From positions 1 through 25,269 of the IMG/VR virus record IMGVR_UViG_3300032241_002667: 25,269 bases of DNA, one strand, 5' to 3'. The notes under the pieces are model-generated. The model was not told the DNA's origin. It saw only the letters and a program-made list of their open reading frames with translations, and did no database searches. The translations under genes were made by a program, and so were the position numbers. Below are positions 21,586 through 25,269 of the stretch, piece after piece; the first letter of the stretch is position 1; each line of letters opens with the position of its first letter. The DNA comes from a virus.

Positions 21586-22968
21586 TTATACCTTAAGTTT
21601 ATTGAATTTAGACTTATTATCGCTCATTTTGGGTTGTTCAAATTCTTGACCAGAATCAGCAATACTCTTTTGTGCGCTTTGCTCAATATCATATAGCTTC
21701 ATCTTAGCTCGATCAATACCAATAGCGAACCTCTTATTTAGCGTTGGATCATTATAGCGATTTTTCAACTGTTTGACCATAATCTGATTTAGAGATTCTA
21801 GTTCCTCACTAGTAACTAGTGCAAACATAAGATCGGCAGTCGCAGGTAGACCAAATGATTCAGATGTATCTTCTAGTCCAGGATCAGTATTAGTAAATCC
21901 AGAACGGGTTGTTTGAGTTGCTGACACCACTGGGAGTTTAAATTCCACAGCAAGACCCCGAAGCTCTTCAGCAATCGCTTTGATGTAGGAATATGAGTTA
22001 ACATTGGCTCCATGCTTCAAACGAGAGGAGGCACAGATATTAAGATAGTCAATGAAAAGAATATCTGGCTTAAAATGCTTCTTAAGAGCCAATTCATTCA
22101 TCAGATTACGAAAATGTACAGCTGATGCTGTCGCAGTTGGATATTCTTTAATGATTAATTTACCTTTGATGTTTTCTTTTAGGCGACCAATCTTTCTATC
22201 ATAAGAATCTTTTGGGAGATTTGCGAGATCATCAAGTTTGACATTCAATAGATTCGCATCAATACGCTCAGCAATCTTTTCTTCAGACATCTCAAGAGTT
22301 ATGTACAGAACATTTAGATTTTGGGAAAGACAAGAGGCTGCGACGTGACACATAAACAAAGATTTGCCAACACCCGTACCAGCTAAAGCGATATTCAAAG
22401 TCTTTTGTGGCAATCCACCTTTTGTGATCCGATTAAAATAATCTAGATCAAATGGAATACGCTTCTCAGTCTTATGGTAAAACTCATATCGCTGATCAGA
22501 GTTCTCAATATAATCGTGTCCAATATTTGGATCAAATGAAATCGACAAAGCATCTGATAATATTTGGGGGATTGAACCCTTAGACTTATCAGTCTTTGTC
22601 TTTCCATCTAGAATCTGGATTGATTCTAGAATTGCGTTATGTAACGCTTTCTCTTGACAGAACTTTTCTGTTTGTTCAACAAGCCACTCAGATTTGCTTA
22701 CCTCAGTATCTTTCCTGAGTTCGTCAATTAATTCTGAACACTTCTTATAATCTTCTTCAAATAGATTTTCTCTGTCATTTAGTGCAACATTAATTGCTTC
22801 AAATGTCGGTATCTCGTTGAATTGGAGGACGTACTTTTGAACTTCCTCGTACAGAGTTTTTTCGCTTCGATCCTGAAGATACTCGCTTTTTAGATATGGC
22901 AGAATCTTTCGCACGTACTGTTCGTTGTGGAACAGGTTCTTCAATATAATCTTCTCCAATTTCTTCAT
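21586..22968 (-). CDS. 41: T4 gp41-like replicative DNA helicase (DnaB family)
   Basis: A 460-residue DnaB-family hexameric helicase (T4 gp41: 475 residues). Walker A is 'AGTGVGKS' (196-203), Walker B is 'PDILFIDYLN' (301-310), and 'ITLEMSEEKIAERIDAN' is the characteristic 'EM' region after the P-loop. The N-terminal domain ('IILKNLFHNEQY', 'IPTFEAINVALND') aligns well with T4 gp41, which fixes the start at 22968 despite a weak ribosome-binding site. It drives the fork and pairs with the gp61 primase. The gene upstream runs 170 bases into its 5' end in another frame. Confidence 0.97.
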   Translation of the reverse strand: MKKLEKIILKNLFHNEQYVRKILPYLKSEYLQDRSEKTLYEEVQKYVLQFNEIPTFEAINVALNDRENLFEEDYKKCSELIDELRKDTEVSKSEWLVEQTEKFCQEKALHNAILESIQILDGKTKTDKSKGSIPQILSDALSISFDPNIGHDYIENSDQRYEFYHKTEKRIPFDLDYFNRITKGGLPQKTLNIALAGTGVGKSLFMCHVAASCLSQNLNVLYITLEMSEEKIAERIDANLLNVKLDDLANLPKDSYDRKIGRLKENIKGKLIIKEYPTATASAVHFRNLMNELALKKHFKPDILFIDYLNICASSRLKHGANVNSYSYIKAIAEELRGLAVEFKLPVVSATQTTRSGFTNTDPGLEDTSESFGLPATADLMFALVTSEELESLNQIMVKQLKNRYNDPTLNKRFAIGIDRAKMKLYDIEQSAQKSIADSGQEFEQPKMSDNKSKFNKLKV

Positions 22969-23326
22969 CTTCTGTATTCCCGCCTATAAATTTTTCAGCT
23001 TGAGTCATTATTGCTTTATCTAACATCAACAAAAGAATATCACCAGCTATTTTGCAAAATTTAGGATCAGCAATAATATTCTCAAACCCCCTAATAATTT
23101 CAATATCAAAAGAAGCTTTAGCACCCATGTGCCCAAGATCCTCTCCTATGTTAATGGTTCCATAGGAGTATATTATACCTGCAAATGGACCTTTAAGCAA
23201 CTCTATTGGTAGAATGCCATTTGATGTTACACCAACAGCAACCTTAAAGTATTTGTCTTGCTTGTACTTTCGTTTTCTATTCCAAGATTGAATCTTATCA
23301 ATATGAGGTTGTAATAACTTACGCAT
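22799..23326 (-). CDS. Unknown protein between uvsX and 41 (overlaps helicase gene)
   Basis: A 175-residue protein whose first 120 residues look globular: 'YKQDKYFKVAVGVTSNGILP', then a beta-rich 'GTINIGEDLGHMGAKASFDI' and a hydrophobic helix. The last 57 residues lie inside the helicase gene and are basic, Ser/Lys/Arg-rich. I do not recognise the fold. In T4 this position between uvsX and 41 holds gene 40, a head-vertex assembly factor, but similarity is positional only. I place the start at ATG 23326, which overlaps the uvsX end by 8 bases and is preceded by AGGAGGAAGAAG; the frame extends to 23419 but that part merely shadows uvsX. Confidence 0.75.
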   Translation of the reverse strand: MRKLLQPHIDKIQSWNRKRKYKQDKYFKVAVGVTSNGILPIELLKGPFAGIIYSYGTINIGEDLGHMGAKASFDIEIIRGFENIIADPKFCKIAGDILLLMLDKAIMTQAEKFIGGNTEDEEIGEDYIEEPVPQRTVRAKDSAISKKRVSSGSKRKNSVRGSSKVRPPIQRDTDI

Positions 23327-24392
23327 CTTCTTCCTCCTCTTCTTCAATAGAAGCTTCCTCATCATAACTAGAATAGATTGAATTTGCACCATATGAATAG
23401 TTTTTCTTAATCCATTCAAGGAAAGTTTTATCCTTTAGAATTTTACTCCAGAATTCTTTAGTATCTGTATCCTTAATGCGGAACTTCTTATCCTCAACTT
23501 CTCCAGTCTCAGTATTGACTCGAGCATACCAACCGTTAGATGGTTTAACGACATGACCCGATTCAAGAGCAATTTCAAGTAATCCAGAATACTTGCTGAT
23601 ACCACCTTCAAACATTACAGTAATGGGAATCTTTGCTTTTTCTTTAACATAGCGAGACTTCTCAACGTTGATGATAAAGTTGTAACCGAGAAGTTCAGAA
23701 CCATCTTTCTCTTGTTGTCGACCAAGGATAAAGATATTGTCTGCCGAATAATAACTTCCTGTGCCACCACCAACAATTGCCTTTGGGAACATACCAATTT
23801 CCATGTAAGTATGATTGACAACAACCATTGGAATATCTTTCAACGTCAAATGTGGAGTGACCATGCGGAATAATGATTTAATTTGCTTAGCACGAGTCAT
23901 ATCACCAACTGACTTCTGTTCAAGAGCATCTTCAACTTCTTTCTTAGAAGCTAGATTACCAATAGAGTCAACAATAATCATCAAATGATCGCCACGAGTC
24001 ACTTCCTTCAACTGATTCATAATATCAAATTTTAGCTGCTCAACATCAGTGAGTGGGGTATGAATAACCCTTTCTTGATCAATTTGAAAAGTCTCAAAGT
24101 AACTCTTTGGTGTACCAAACTCTGAGTCATAAAACAGAATTACAGCATCATCATACTTATCAAGATACGCTTTCGCCATCAATAGACTGAATGCAGTTTT
24201 AAAGTGCTTTGATGGTCCAGCCCACATTGTTAGACCAGGTGTAAATCCTCCATCAATATCACCAGAAAGAGCAATGTTTAAGGCAGGAATGCTTGTTTGA
24301 ATCATATCCTTTGCCTGGAAGAACTTCGACTTAGAAAGGACAGCTGAATCCTTGATGGTGGAATTCTTTTTAATTTTATCTAATAAACTCAT
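23319..24392 (-). CDS. uvsX: UvsX, RecA-like recombinase
   Basis: A 357-residue RecA-family recombinase (T4 UvsX: 391), which coats ssDNA and starts recombination-dependent replication. Walker A is 'GPSKHFKT' (59-66), the phage variant of G-x4-GK[ST] that T4 UvsX also uses; Walker B is 'LMIIVDSIG' (137-145). The C-terminus is a short acidic tail of Glu residues, as in T4 UvsX and RecA. AAGGAG precedes the ATG at 24392, overlapping the stop of the polymerase gene region. It lies directly after gp43 and before gp41, a recombination/replication gene order. Confidence 0.97.
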   Translation of the reverse strand: MSLLDKIKKNSTIKDSAVLSKSKFFQAKDMIQTSIPALNIALSGDIDGGFTPGLTMWAGPSKHFKTAFSLLMAKAYLDKYDDAVILFYDSEFGTPKSYFETFQIDQERVIHTPLTDVEQLKFDIMNQLKEVTRGDHLMIIVDSIGNLASKKEVEDALEQKSVGDMTRAKQIKSLFRMVTPHLTLKDIPMVVVNHTYMEIGMFPKAIVGGGTGSYYSADNIFILGRQQEKDGSELLGYNFIINVEKSRYVKEKAKIPITVMFEGGISKYSGLLEIALESGHVVKPSNGWYARVNTETGEVEDKKFRIKDTDTKEFWSKILKDKTFLEWIKKNYSYGANSIYSSYDEEASIEEEEEEDA

Positions 24393-24401
24393 GATTTCTC
24401 C

Positions 24402-25269
24402 TTAAGAAAATAAACCTTCAAGACTATTTCTTTTTTCAACGTCCCAGTTGATAACATCTAAAACGATCTTCAGAGGTTCAAGAAAAGACTTCTCAAATTG
24501 AGTATTATAATCTATATAACCCTCCAAGTCAAATTCTTTAGGAATTGTACTTAGAAAAGATATGATTGGAGTCTGGATCGGATTAGGTTCTTTTAGATAA
24601 ATGAACTTAATCTTCTCACCTTCCTTGATTGTTTGATATTTCTTTTCCAATCTTTTCTCATTCAAAAGATGATTAAAGATCAATGATCCCTTAACGTGGA
24701 TTGGTGTTTTGGAAGCATAGATTGATTTTGAATCACCATATTTCTCTAGACCAGTAACACCCCTTGGGAATGCGATATTTTCAGGAGGAAGTTTCTTAAA
24801 TTCTATTCTGAATTCTTCAATAAACTTGATCAATGCATTCTGATCTTTTTCAATAATAACTTCAAAGGCTTCCTTAATTTTATCACGGCATGCTGCTGGT
24901 GTTGATGACTTAATTGCTTCAAGTCCCATAATCTTCATCTTTGGTTTTTTATACTCAACACCCTCATTATTATACACATTAATCAAATAACGTTTTTTTG
25001 CAGTCCAGATAGCTTTATCAGCAAGAGCCTCGCGCTTCATTACCATCTTCTGAGCATAAGCATTGAGATAATCTTTAAGTTCTTTATAAGAAATATCGAT
25101 GAATGGTTGAATCTTATCCTCACAGAAACGATCAAGCATGCGAATGACTTTCTTCTTTTCAGTGTCTGTGGGAATCATTTTCTTAACTAAAGTCCCAAGA
25201 TTTACATAAATTGAATCAGTATCTGATGCAATGATATAATCAATCCCCTTGGTCTTCAATAGTCCATTC
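24402..25269 (-). CDS. 43: T4 gp43-like family B DNA polymerase, C-terminal part (5' end outside window)
   Basis: About 289 residues of a family B DNA polymerase, cut by the right edge. The in-frame reading continues upstream without a stop, so the apparent start at TTG 25259 is not real. The Motif C active-site aspartates are in 'IIASDTDSIYVNLG', the palm domain. 'KKRYLINVYNNEGVEYKKPK' and 'IMGLEAIKSSTPAACRDKI' are the thumb-linked KKRY/GLE segments of T4-type polymerases. The C-terminus ends in 'NSLEGLFS', resembling the clamp-binding tail (hydrophobic ending) of T4 gp43. uvsX follows nine bases later. Confidence 0.96.
   Translation of the reverse strand, partial: NGLLKTKGIDYIIASDTDSIYVNLGTLVKKMIPTDTEKKKVIRMLDRFCEDKIQPFIDISYKELKDYLNAYAQKMVMKREALADKAIWTAKKRYLINVYNNEGVEYKKPKMKIMGLEAIKSSTPAACRDKIKEAFEVIIEKDQNALIKFIEEFRIEFKKLPPENIAFPRGVTGLEKYGDSKSIYASKTPIHVKGSLIFNHLLNEKRLEKKYQTIKEGEKIKFIYLKEPNPIQTPIISFLSTIPKEFDLEGYIDYNTQFEKSFLEPLKIVLDVINWDVEKRNSLEGLFS

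Noticed and set aside
25259-25269. Apparent start of the polymerase gene at 25259.
   Set aside because: It is a TTG codon and the frame continues open to the window edge (upstream codons read N-G-L-L-K), so the gene is a fragment whose start lies outside.
1-25269. tRNA genes, CRISPR arrays, transposons or integrase/attachment sites.
   Set aside because: The reading of both strands shows almost continuous coding with gaps below 70 bases; no spaced direct repeats, transposase motifs or tRNA-like cloverleaf were seen.

Overview
The window is a gene-dense, AT-rich stretch of a T4-like (Straboviridae/Kyanoviridae-type) myovirus genome, most likely from a marine phage. The evidence is a set of T4-type replication genes: the C-terminal part of DNA polymerase gp43, the UvsX recombinase, the gp41 helicase and the gp61 primase. 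Alongside them are genes typical of marine T4-like phages: cobalamin-dependent ribonucleotide reductase, ThyX, small DUF-type virion proteins and a GH19 lysin. Every supported gene is on the minus strand, so transcription runs from right to left. Genes abut or overlap by 1-10 bases (ATGA and TAATG junctions are frequent). There is no gene-free stretch above 70 bases and no tRNA gene. The host cannot be fixed from sequence; a low-GC marine alphaproteobacterium such as SAR11 would fit the lipid-remodelling pair and base composition, but that is inference.

Right block (about 20.8-25.3 kb): polymerase gp43 (partial), UvsX, a protein of unknown function that overlaps the helicase by 170 bases, gp41 helicase and a PD-(D/E)XK nuclease-like protein.

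Middle block (about 7.5-20.8 kb) lies between gp41 and gp61 and looks like a virion-interior and lysis island. It holds a metalloprotease-HAD fusion, a ligase-fold nucleotidyltransferase, a double nucleotidyltransferase, a P-loop kinase with a repetitive tail, a Dps ferritin with all four ferroxidase ligands, a 759-residue Lys/Ala-rich protein, a HAD nucleotidase, several small basic proteins, a GH19 endolysin, a holin-like protein and a spanin-like protein. Many of these otherwise unrelated proteins start with nearly the same ten residues (pattern M-K-[TS]-F-K-x-[FY]-[IL]-x-E). This closely resembles the capsid-targeting sequence of T4 internal protein III that the gp21 prohead protease removes. 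The likeliest reading is that the island encodes enzymes packed inside the head and delivered with the DNA.

Left block (1-7.4 kb): gp61 primase; a PlcP-like metallophosphoesterase and Agt-like glycosyltransferase pair that may remodel host lipids; a small unknown; ThyX; a monomeric adenosylcobalamin-dependent ribonucleoside triphosphate reductase; an Fe/Mn superoxide dismutase that also carries the capsid-targeting-like N-terminus; a thioredoxin that could reduce the reductase; a DUF6445-like putative oxygenase; and the start of an unidentified gene cut by the window edge. ThyX and the reductase supply dTMP and dNTPs for the T4-type replisome. SOD and Dps together could detoxify superoxide and then peroxide/iron, possibly at the moment of infection.
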